The translations under genes were made by a program, and so were the position numbers. A DNA stretch of 6,413 nt from Candidatus Woesearchaeota archaeon (GTDB taxonomy: Archaea; Nanobdellota; Nanobdellia; Woesearchaeales; GW2011-AR4): the NCBI GenBank assembly GCA_016185955.1, contig JACPMQ010000027.1, positions 1 to 6,413 of the forward strand. Direction: 5' to 3'. Shown piece by piece: positions 1 to 6,122 of the stretch (its first letter is position 1; every line of letters begins with the position of its first letter). Under the pieces are notes generated by a model. That model saw nothing but the letters and a program-made list of their open reading frames with translations. It searched no databases and had not been told where the DNA came from.

Positions 1-110
1 AGGGTTTGTGCAAAATTCAGTGCTTGTGCGCAATTTGCCAATTCAGAAATCTCCAAAGGATTGTGATAAGCGACCTGAGCAACATGAAATGTTGCGAAGT
101 TGAGAGGCAT
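1..110 (-). CDS. Unrecognised protein, N-terminal fragment (gene continues past left edge)
   Basis: An open frame starts with ATG at 110-108 and stays open to the window edge, giving 36 complete codons that begin MPLNFATFHV and continue with AQVAYHNPLE. An in-frame TAA directly precedes the ATG, so the start cannot lie further upstream. GGAG sits six bases before the ATG and could be a ribosome binding site. However, a TATA-like box (132-139) centred about 25 bases upstream would place the transcript start at the ATG itself, as for other genes here. Codon use is ordinary. The fragment has no signal peptide or membrane segment and I recognise no family. It lies on the same strand as the other genes but is separated from them by the repeat element at 210-356, so it is probably a separate transcription unit. 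That it is a real gene is likely but rests on the start context and the short open frame. Confidence 0.55.
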   Translation of the reverse strand, partial: MPLNFATFHVAQVAYHNPLEISELANCAQALNFAQT

Positions 111-136
111 TTAAGGCTCCGCACAAGCACTAAATT
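14..136. repeat. 17-bp imperfect inverted repeat spanning the start of the left-edge gene
   Basis: AATTCAGTGCTTGTGCG at 14-30 is the reverse complement of 120-136 with one mismatch; the inner 12 bases are perfect. One arm lies within the coding start, the other just upstream of the start codon, touching the TATA-like box. In a transcript that began upstream of 136, the arms could pair across about 90 bases and bring GGAG close to a stem. If the gene is leaderless, the upstream arm is not transcribed and the match is either a DNA-level site or chance. Confidence 0.45.
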
Positions 137-139
137 AAA
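132..139 (-). promoter_or_regulatory. TATA-like box for the left-edge gene
   Basis: The minus strand reads GCGAAAGTTTAATTTAG. TTTAATTT is preceded by a purine/A-rich stretch resembling an archaeal BRE. Its centre is 25.5 bases from the ATG at 110, the spacing expected for a leaderless archaeal transcript. The box overlaps the distal arm of the inverted repeat at 14-30/120-136. Assigned by motif and spacing only. Confidence 0.4.
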
Positions 140-173
140 CTTTCGCAAAAACCTCACTTCTCGGACAAATCTA

Positions 174-186
174 TGTTAGCAGATAC
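174..186 (+). repeat. 13-bp repeat TGTTAGCAGATAC, copy 1
   Basis: This is an exact copy of the 13-mer also found at 361-373 (same strand) and 6207-6219 (opposite strand). Copies 1 and 2 agree over 19 bases with one difference (TGTTAGCAGATACATTTTA versus ...CGTTTTA) and lie 187 bases apart, directly flanking the left 147-bp element. No gene overlaps this copy. Confidence 0.8.
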
Positions 187-209
187 ATTTTAGTAACTAC
201 AAACAATAT

Positions 210-356
210 AAGTGGCTGCTCCAGAGCCGCGCTGTAGGCAAAATGGCGCATCTTGATTCTTTTTTATAATAAAAATTTTACACATACACGCCATTTTGAT
301 AGCACAATTAACATTCTTCTGCCAGCCTATCGCCCCTAATGATGGAGCAGCCACTT
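210..356 (+). mobile_element. 147-bp MITE-like element with terminal inverted repeats, left copy
   Basis: The element starts with AAGTGGCTGCTCCA and ends with the exact reverse complement TGGAGCAGCCACTT. In this copy the flanks extend the symmetry to a perfect 22-bp inverted repeat (202-223 with 343-364). Inside is a second palindromic pair, AAAATGGCG (240-248) with CGCCATTTT (289-297), around an AT-rich core. There is no coding capacity. A second copy in opposite orientation lies at 6250-6396; over 193-356 versus 6413-6250 only three positions differ (323, 324, 330). ATAT on both sides (206-209 and 357-360) could be a 4-bp target duplication, but because it is self-complementary it may equally be part of the inverted repeat. 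No transposase is present, so this would be a non-autonomous element. The shared sequence extends at least 17 bases beyond the element on its left side, so the mobile or duplicated unit may be larger than 147 bp. Confidence 0.75.
257..280. terminator. T-rich tracts within the element, possible bidirectional terminator
   Basis: The core of the element has a T-run on the plus strand (TTCTTTTTT, from 257) and a T-run on the minus strand (TTTTTATT, about 275-268). Archaeal termination depends mainly on T-rich non-template runs, so this lies in a plausible place to stop transcripts leaving the membrane-protein gene that ends at 377, about 100 bases away. There is no classic hairpin directly before the run. 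This is an inference from composition. Confidence 0.25.
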
Positions 357-360
357 ATAT

Positions 361-373
361 TGTTAGCAGATAC
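361..373 (+). repeat. 13-bp repeat TGTTAGCAGATAC, copy 2
   Basis: Exact copy of the 13-mer at 174-186, placed just past the left element; its first four bases also belong to the extended inverted repeat (343-364). The surrounding 19-base match (361-379) runs into the stop codon (377-379) of the membrane-protein gene, so the repeat abuts or overlaps its 3' end. Confidence 0.8.
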
Positions 374-376
374 GTT

Positions 377-1060
377 TTACGCAATTTTGCCGCTTTTTAT
401 CTTGTCAGACAAGCTGCTAAAAACCTTTTTGCTCATGTCCTTAACAAATGGCATAGGCACAAATTTTACAGCCTTAAAAAGCGCTGTTTCAGGATAAACC
501 CTTATGTTGCCTTTTTTTAGTTCTGAAAAAATAAAAGTGGCTTTAGAATCCAGAATATTGCCGGTTAATATGTCCTCAAACAAATCTGTTTTTTGTTGCA
601 GGCTTGTTTCCAAGTTGCTTGACTTTAGCGCAGAAATCACATAATCCCTTTTAATTTTCTCTTGCCCTGCGATTATTTCCTCATCAAGATCTGAAATTAT
701 GCTGATGTCAAAAATAAACAGCTTATAACTGCTTCCTAAGATCTTATTGTAATCCTTTTGGCTAAGGTAATAAGAGATTTTTTCCAAATCATATTCTTCA
801 ATTGCATTATCCTTGCCGTTTAACAGAAATCCGGCAATTGCCTTATCTCCATCAACCAAAATTACTTTTTTTGTTGATAACGCAAAACTTTCCTTCAAAT
901 CCATAACATCTTTATAGATAAAAAAGCTGATTGCGGCAATTATTAACAGAGCGACAATTCCAATGTAGAACAATATTCTAACAAATTTCTCCAGATAGCC
1001 CCATATAATAAACACAACGAATGCGATAGCTATTATCACCAATATTTTTTCCAATGCCAT
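377..1060 (-). CDS. Unrecognised 227-residue membrane-anchored protein
   Basis: The protein begins with two hydrophobic helices, at about residues 5-22 and 27-48, separated by a short loop (GYLEKFVR). A soluble domain of about 180 residues follows and alternates short beta-type strands (KKVILVDGD at 64-72, YKLFIFDISII at 112-122) with charged helices. No catalytic motif, metal-binding cysteines or known domain is evident, and charge distribution does not settle the topology. The start is the ATG at 1060; an in-frame TAA lies four codons upstream. There is no Shine-Dalgarno sequence. The gene starts 24 bases after the stop of the DNA glycosylase gene, so co-transcription is possible, but a TTTAAATA box at 1082-1089 gives it a candidate promoter of its own. 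Its stop codon touches the 13-bp repeat at 361. It resembles in style the small lipid-anchored or membrane hypothetical proteins common in DPANN genomes; that is an impression, not a match. No function is assigned. Confidence 0.85.
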   Translation of the reverse strand: MALEKILVIIAIAFVVFIIWGYLEKFVRILFYIGIVALLIIAAISFFIYKDVMDLKESFALSTKKVILVDGDKAIAGFLLNGKDNAIEEYDLEKISYYLSQKDYNKILGSSYKLFIFDISIISDLDEEIIAGQEKIKRDYVISALKSSNLETSLQQKTDLFEDILTGNILDSKATFIFSELKKGNIRVYPETALFKAVKFVPMPFVKDMSKKVFSSLSDKIKSGKIA

Positions 1061-1081
1061 AACAAGCTCTTATTTTCTCTG

Positions 1082-1089
1082 TATTTAAA
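1082..1089 (-). promoter_or_regulatory. TATA-like box for the membrane-protein gene, overlapping the glycosylase stop
   Basis: TTTAAATA on the minus strand includes the TAA stop of the glycosylase gene (1087-1085). Its centre is about 25 bases before the ATG at 1060, matching the leaderless spacing seen elsewhere in the window. In an AT-rich genome such an octamer can arise by chance, so this is a candidate internal promoter. Confidence 0.4.
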
Positions 1090-1813
1090 AATTCCTGTTT
1101 TTAGCATAGCCGCACATTTCATTTAAAGGGCAATTTTCGCATAACGGCTTCTTTTTGCATATATTTTTTCCCAATTCAACCAGCAATGCATGATATTCAT
1201 TAAAAAGCTGCGTATCCTGCTCTAAACTTTCCATAAATAGTTTTTGCAGTTTGCCATAATTTCCTTCGTAGCTTTTTTCATTGTTTTTTTCATCATATGT
1301 TATTCTGCTCCATATTCTTCCAGTGTATGCATCAACAACAAATATCGGCTTTTTTGCCGCATAAAGAATTATTGAATCTGCTGTTTCAGGTCCAATTCCA
1401 TTGACTGACAGCAGCTCATCCCTTAATTTTTGCAGCTCATTGCCAAATAAATTTTTTAAACTTCCATTATAATTCTTCAGCAAAAACGCGCAGAAATTTT
1501 TCAGCTTTTTTGCTTTCTGGTTATGGTAACCTGATGATTTTATCATCTCAGCCAGATTTTTATTATCAATTTCAATTATTTTTATTGCATCCATAAGATT
1601 TTTTTTATTTAAGTTTATTATTGCCTTTTCCACGTTTTTCCAGCTTGTGTTTTGCGTCAGTATAGCGCCAAAAATAACTTCAAGCTCCTGCTTTTCGTTT
1701 TTAGGCCCATCGCAATATTCTGGATTTGCTTTTCCTTTACTGGTTACAGGCCACCAGTGTTGTGGAGCATAAAATTTCGCAAGAATATCATAAATTTGCT
1801 TTATTTGATTCAT
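1085..1813 (-). CDS. HhH-GPD DNA glycosylase, endonuclease III-related (COG2231 type)
   Basis: This 242-residue protein is a base-excision repair glycosylase of the endonuclease III superfamily. Its signatures run in order: WWP at 20-22, GAILTQNTSWKNVEKAI at 49-65, GYHNQKAKKLK at 95-105, the helix-hairpin-helix NGIGPETAD at 138-146, FVVDAYTGRI at 158-167 with the essential Asp161, and EYHALLVELGK at 206-216. Cys219, 225, 228 and 234 form the 4Fe-4S loop, with C-x5-C-x2-C-x5-C spacing; the first interval is one shorter than in E. coli Nth. Glu143 occupies the position of Nth Lys120, so Schiff-base lyase chemistry is not expected and a monofunctional glycosylase is more likely. COG2231 includes the H. 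pylori 3-methyladenine glycosylase MagIII, so alkylated purines are a plausible substrate, not a proven one. About 15 extra residues (24-41, including Cys34) follow WWP. The start is the ATG at 1813, with an in-frame TAA four codons upstream and a TATA box at 1839-1846. It may be co-transcribed with the membrane-protein gene 24 bases downstream. Confidence 0.93.
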   Translation of the reverse strand: MNQIKQIYDILAKFYAPQHWWPVTSKGKANPEYCDGPKNEKQELEVIFGAILTQNTSWKNVEKAIINLNKKNLMDAIKIIEIDNKNLAEMIKSSGYHNQKAKKLKNFCAFLLKNYNGSLKNLFGNELQKLRDELLSVNGIGPETADSIILYAAKKPIFVVDAYTGRIWSRITYDEKNNEKSYEGNYGKLQKLFMESLEQDTQLFNEYHALLVELGKNICKKKPLCENCPLNEMCGYAKNRNF

Positions 1814-1838
1814 TTTGTCTGATTAGCGGAATTTAGAA

Positions 1839-1846
1839 TATTTAAA
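1839..1846 (-). promoter_or_regulatory. TATA box for the glycosylase gene (probably leaderless)
   Basis: The minus strand reads TATATCTTTAAATATTC in the 42-base gap after the peptidase-kinase gene. TTTAAATA is centred about 29 bases before the ATG at 1813, placing the predicted transcript start within a few bases of the start codon. No Shine-Dalgarno sequence lies between them. This is one of the clearest archaeal-type promoters in the window. Confidence 0.55.
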
Positions 1847-1855
1847 GATATAGCA

Positions 1856-4800
1856 CTAAAAAATTATGTGTCTGGCTAAATCCAATTTTACTTGGAGTGT
1901 ATCAGCATCTTGCATGAGAGGCTTTGTTAATCCCAATGTTCTTAATAAAGTTACCCATTGTTCCTTTAAAACCCACTTATTTTGTGCACATAAGTCTAGA
2001 AATTCATTAAACATAACATCCAAGTTTTCAAAAGATAAGCTATCCGTTGACAATTGATTTCTAAGCCATAAAGAGGTTTTGCGAGTTATTTGTTGCTTGT
2101 CATCACCATTACCATCACTATTATCATCACTATTATAATGGATAATCTGGGTTAAAGCACTTGTCATCCTATTAATGTCCGATATAGCCAAACTCCTAAT
2201 AAAAGATTTCAAAATGCTCCTGTCTCTTTGAGTGAGGTAGCCTAAATTTCCAGTGTCAAGCCAGTAAACAACAGGTTTTCCACTTGCTTGAGCATCTGCA
2301 AGAAAATTACCCATATTAGGGTCTGCCTGATAAAATCCTTGCCCTAATATTTGCCGGTATATTTCTATTCCAACAGAATTTCTCACAATTCTTCCTTCAA
2401 GCCCTAAATTTCTTAAATCGTTATCTTTATCAATTGATGTTCCTTCAACATACTTTGTTACAAGAAAATTGCCTTTGCTAATATTCTCAAATGGCTTAAC
2501 CAAGTGAAAATCAACTCCCTCTGCGCCTTTTGACATTGCCCATCTTAATTTATGATTATTTCTTATCTCCGTTCTGATATCAGCTTCTTCCTGAATATAT
2601 TTTCTGGTTACCTCTCCGAGATTGATTGGCAAGCTAACACCGTATTTATCCCTCTTAGAATTAATAAAATTCACAATTGAGTCTAAAAACTTTATATCAT
2701 CATCAAGTTCCCTTAATATATGAGGATGGATAGCTTTTACAGCTACCTTAGTTCCGTCATGCAGCGTGCCTTCATACACCACAGCCATGGAGCCTTCAGC
2801 TATTTTTCTTCCCAACGATTCAAAAGGCAAATTATTGCCATAAGTAAGAGCTGCATATTCATACAATAAAGTTTTGTCTCCTACACTGTTTTGATCCGAT
2901 AAACTTCTAAATGCCCTTGTCCATTCTAGTGGGAGAACAGCAGTTTGATTTGCAAGGTATTGTCCAGCTTTTATTAAGACTGAGCCATATCGTTGCATAA
3001 GACGGGCTACAAGCTCAGGCAATGAAACGTTCCTTTCTTCTTTTAACAGCCAAATGTCTAAAAATAAATCTGCTAATTTATATCTTGGGCATTTATCTAA
3101 AGCATGCGCCAAAAGCTCTGTAATAGCTTCTTTGTCTTTTTCAGCAGAATCATGTAAAAATCCGCCGGTATAGACTACTGTTTTAGCAGCAGCTTTTAAG
3201 AAATTATGCCCATTGCCCTTCAGAAGAATGCCATCATCTCCAAGCAAAGTATAATACAATAAATCTCTTTGCTCTCTTCTTGTTGTCGCAACTCTCTGCT
3301 GCTTAAAAATCAAATCTATCGGAATCCCGGAATATTTGCTTAGCATTACAACCGCATCAGGCCTTGAAACAAGGTACCTACCATCAAAATTAGCACTGTC
3401 CGTTTTAGGTATCTTATCTGCTTCATATAAGCATAACGCTCTATTCCTGTCGAACAATCCTTTTTTTTCAGAAAATGATGGAAATAATGAGTCTATTGCC
3501 GAATAGAAAGTCTTATGCCCTAAAAGATACATTAATACTTCTTCCTTATCCAAAGTTGATAATCCTGATAGGGCATCCAATAAAGTTTCTGTAAGCGCAA
3601 CTATCGAGCCTTCTCTTGGTGCCATTACAACTGGAGGAGGCTCTAACAAAAATGATGCAATTGCATTTGTGCTTGTCTCATCAGGGGCTCTATCAATGAA
3701 TGGTCTTAAAAGTTCGTCTCTTAAATAAGACGGATTTGGGTAGCACGCAAGTAAATACTTAAATTTAGCATCAACAATAGCAAGATGTTCCAGCCCTTTC
3801 AATTTAGTATCCACCTTATGAATATAACGGGAGGGCATTATCCTTAACATCCCTTCGGGCTTGCCGCTTCCTAATTCCCACAATCTTTGTGATGCTGCAA
3901 GTGCCAACAGCGGATGTGAAAATAGTTCGGATAATGTCAATAACAACTCTATATTTTCAGTTTCGTATATTTCTTTTTGCACTTTATCTATATCATCTAA
4001 ATACTTTAATTTTCGCCATCCAAGCGCTTTAGAAATCATTTGGTCTCTTTCAGAAGAAGCAATATGAAGCGTATCCGCTAAAAATAACACCTTCTCTAAA
4101 CCAGCAGGCATCGCCTTGTATTCATCTTTGAATCCGGATCTGCGCCAAAGGGTATGAATTTTTGAATACAAACTTATGCCTTTATCTAAAAAAGTATAAG
4201 AAGCTCTCCTGTGCTTATTCCTAGAAGCGCCAAAAAACTCATTTTGAAATTCATCCTCAGTCATAAGTTTCGCAGCAACTCTCGGATTTGCTTCTCTTAC
4301 CCTGTCATGCTCTTCTGTGCCCTCTAAACCTTCGATGCTGCTTATTAAGTATCTTGTCCAGTTGCCCAAGGAAAAATTCCATGGAACTTCACTCTTTAAA
4401 AATTCTCTAATTTCATCTGCGCTTGCGCTTTTAATAAGTTTGTCTGCATGCTCATCCAAGGAAGTTCTAGTTTTGTACTTTGAACCGCAAAATAACAAAT
4501 CCGTTCCATCAGAGCGCTCTTTAAGCCATTGATTGGCATCTTTAAAGAAATATTGCGCTAGTTCAAACTGTCCCAATGGCCCAGCTTGCAATTCATCTTC
4601 ATAATTTTTAAAAAGTCTTGCATATTCCCATCTTTGATTATCATCTGCATTTGCAAAGACACTTTTTGCAATATCTAAAATTAAGCCCTGTCCATATGGA
4701 AAAAATGCGCCATTTTTTAATCTGAAGTCTCTAAAAAAATCCAGCATCTGCCTTAAAAATTGCTCATCCGATTGTTGGGATAGGGAATATAGCTTATTAA

Positions 4801-6055
4801 TTAAAAGAGAAGAAACAGCATATAGCTGAGATGGAAAAATTGAAACACCATTAATTATACTTAATTCGAGATCCATTTCGGTTTCAGCATCATGCCGTAC
4901 AGTTTTCTCGTCTGAAATAGAAAGATACCTCATTATAGGCAAGTTTTCCATTAATAGCCTTATTGAATTTAGGGAATATTGCCCTATTTCATTGAGGAAA
5001 TCTGAATAACCATCTTGGCTATTGACGACGAATAATGCCTGATCCCACCAGTGTACAATATCCTCAAGAGAATTGCTGAATAAGGAATTTACTTCTTCAG
5101 GTGTTAAATCCAAAAACGGATGCTCATCATGCTCTGCATTAATTATACTGCTTGGACTTACAAGATTTGGTGCAAATTTATAATCATCTGGTTTCTTAGA
5201 CTCCCATATCAAATCCAAATTATATAATGGGTGATCGAAATCAAAAAACGTATATAATGGCATACCTCTTCTACCTATTCCATGTAATTCTTCAGTTTTG
5301 CCTCTAAAATCTTGAGTTGCTGGCGGAGTAATTTCAAGCTCATAATTTGGGCTTATGATATTGTCTGGCATGCGTCTTTCCAGTTCAGCCAAAGAAATTT
5401 TCCTTCTCGTGATATAAGGATGTGTGTTTAAAATCCACATTAGTTGTGATTCACGCTCTCCTCTTGGAATTTCAAGAGATTCGTCAGTAACCTCTGCATT
5501 AAAATCAAAGCCTCTATAAAAATCATCAATTCTTGTTAATGACTCTGACAGTAAACCTCCTCTTAAACCAATTCTTCTTGTAAGGATTAGAGAAGCCTTA
5601 TCTGCTGTGTACTCTTCTTCATAACCTATTGTGTGTGATTTTAGTGGGTCGAATCCTGCATCAGATTTTATGTCAGATAAAGTTCTATCGTTGTAATGCT
5701 CAAGCAATAAATGGCCAACTTCATGTGCTATTACTGATGCTACAAGCTCTGTCCTATAGTCCATTACTTCAAGCAGTTTGCTCGAAATCCTAACTTCTTT
5801 TGTTAATGGCGAAATATGAGCATCAGGATGCTCTCCCTCATAGACATACGCATTTAATTTATTTTCCGGCTGCTTTGCGGCTTTTAGCAAATCTCTTAGA
5901 ATTGTGTTTATCTGAGCACTTGTTGGATGAGCATCCGGCAAACGATTATAAATCTGCCAAAATAATGCAGACTCCTGCCTAGCTCCCAATAATGTTCTTT
6001 GCTCTAATCCAGAATAGGAATCCTGATTAGCCAAACGGTAATTTATTGCTGCCAT
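1856..6055 (-). CDS. M48-type zinc metallopeptidase fused to a UbiB/ABC1 atypical kinase (1399 residues)
   Basis: Two enzyme domains flank a long unknown middle. Residues about 1-230 form an M48-type peptidase: HEVGH at 111-115 supplies two zinc-binding His and the catalytic Glu112; EEYTAD (147-152) supplies the third ligand, probably Glu148; and NTHP (210-213) followed by Arg217/218 matches the family's C-terminal signature. Unlike HtpX or Ste24 it has no membrane helices. Residues about 235-960 are mostly helical and I recognise nothing in them. Residues about 1010-1399 form a UbiB/ADCK-like domain: KxGQ is KAGQ (1029-1032), the Ala-rich nucleotide loop is AEGS (1087-1090), the VAVK lysine is Lys1107, ExD is EAD (1157-1159), the catalytic loop is QADPNMGN (1243-1250) with Asp1245 and Asn1250, and DFG is DTG (1267-1269). 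Key residues are present, so ATP binding is likely. The C-terminal membrane helices of UbiB are absent, and an acidic Asn/Asp-rich insert lies at 1308-1319. The start at 6055 is fixed by an in-frame TAA two codons upstream. A soluble ATP-dependent or kinase-regulated protease is an inference; substrates are unknown. Confidence 0.92.
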   Translation of the reverse strand: MAAINYRLANQDSYSGLEQRTLLGARQESALFWQIYNRLPDAHPTSAQINTILRDLLKAAKQPENKLNAYVYEGEHPDAHISPLTKEVRISSKLLEVMDYRTELVASVIAHEVGHLLLEHYNDRTLSDIKSDAGFDPLKSHTIGYEEEYTADKASLILTRRIGLRGGLLSESLTRIDDFYRGFDFNAEVTDESLEIPRGERESQLMWILNTHPYITRRKISLAELERRMPDNIISPNYELEITPPATQDFRGKTEELHGIGRRGMPLYTFFDFDHPLYNLDLIWESKKPDDYKFAPNLVSPSSIINAEHDEHPFLDLTPEEVNSLFSNSLEDIVHWWDQALFVVNSQDGYSDFLNEIGQYSLNSIRLLMENLPIMRYLSISDEKTVRHDAETEMDLELSIINGVSIFPSQLYAVSSLLINKLYSLSQQSDEQFLRQMLDFFRDFRLKNGAFFPYGQGLILDIAKSVFANADDNQRWEYARLFKNYEDELQAGPLGQFELAQYFFKDANQWLKERSDGTDLLFCGSKYKTRTSLDEHADKLIKSASADEIREFLKSEVPWNFSLGNWTRYLISSIEGLEGTEEHDRVREANPRVAAKLMTEDEFQNEFFGASRNKHRRASYTFLDKGISLYSKIHTLWRRSGFKDEYKAMPAGLEKVLFLADTLHIASSERDQMISKALGWRKLKYLDDIDKVQKEIYETENIELLLTLSELFSHPLLALAASQRLWELGSGKPEGMLRIMPSRYIHKVDTKLKGLEHLAIVDAKFKYLLACYPNPSYLRDELLRPFIDRAPDETSTNAIASFLLEPPPVVMAPREGSIVALTETLLDALSGLSTLDKEEVLMYLLGHKTFYSAIDSLFPSFSEKKGLFDRNRALCLYEADKIPKTDSANFDGRYLVSRPDAVVMLSKYSGIPIDLIFKQQRVATTRREQRDLLYYTLLGDDGILLKGNGHNFLKAAAKTVVYTGGFLHDSAEKDKEAITELLAHALDKCPRYKLADLFLDIWLLKEERNVSLPELVARLMQRYGSVLIKAGQYLANQTAVLPLEWTRAFRSLSDQNSVGDKTLLYEYAALTYGNNLPFESLGRKIAEGSMAVVYEGTLHDGTKVAVKAIHPHILRELDDDIKFLDSIVNFINSKRDKYGVSLPINLGEVTRKYIQEEADIRTEIRNNHKLRWAMSKGAEGVDFHLVKPFENISKGNFLVTKYVEGTSIDKDNDLRNLGLEGRIVRNSVGIEIYRQILGQGFYQADPNMGNFLADAQASGKPVVYWLDTGNLGYLTQRDRSILKSFIRSLAISDINRMTSALTQIIHYNSDDNSDGNGDDKQQITRKTSLWLRNQLSTDSLSFENLDVMFNEFLDLCAQNKWVLKEQWVTLLRTLGLTKPLMQDADTLQVKLDLARHIIF
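2102..2137. repeat. Three tandem 12-bp repeats inside the kinase domain
   Basis: Units ATCACCATTACC, ATCACTATTATC and ATCACTATTATA stand head to tail. On the coding strand they give the four-residue repeats YNSD, DNSD and GNGD (residues 1307-1318), which fall between helices of the C-terminal part of the kinase domain. The units are in frame, so gain or loss of one would change the loop length without breaking the gene. Confidence 0.8.
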
Positions 6056-6096
6056 ATCTTAATTATCTTATTGTGCAATTCAGACAAATCCGCATT

Positions 6097-6106
6097 GCCT
6101 TAAGGC
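6097..6106. promoter_or_regulatory. Perfect palindrome GCCTTAAGGC at the predicted start of transcription
   Basis: This 10-bp perfect palindrome is centred about 25 bases downstream of the TATA box at 6123-6130, where transcription of the peptidase-kinase gene should begin. That is a typical place for a repressor operator in archaea. A 10-bp palindrome could also occur by chance, and no second copy is seen. Confidence 0.3.
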
Positions 6107-6122
6107 TGGTAAGATTTGCAGA

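Noticed and set aside
79..95. Hairpin GCAACAT/ATGTTGC with a three-base loop
   Set aside because: It lies inside the open frame of the left-edge gene and is not followed by a T-run, so a terminator or small RNA is unlikely.
61..110. Possible C/D box small RNA (GTGATAAG followed by CTGA)
   Set aside because: The two boxes are only a few bases apart, leaving no guide, and the minus strand is a credible coding start.
174..379. Two direct repeats with a 'spacer', considered as a CRISPR remnant
   Set aside because: Only two direct copies 187 bases apart, a 13-bp exact core, and a spacer that is itself a palindromic element; no cas genes.
296..520. Plus-strand open frame of 74 codons
   Set aside because: It starts inside the left element and runs antisense to the membrane-protein gene; its composition is that of a shadow frame and it has no promoter or conserved feature.
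1866..2057. Plus-strand open frame antisense to the end of the peptidase-kinase gene, and similar ones at 3861-4067, 4317-4532 and 5800-5982
   Set aside because: All are opposite well-supported coding sequence with recognisable motifs or continuous coding character; none has a plausible start context.
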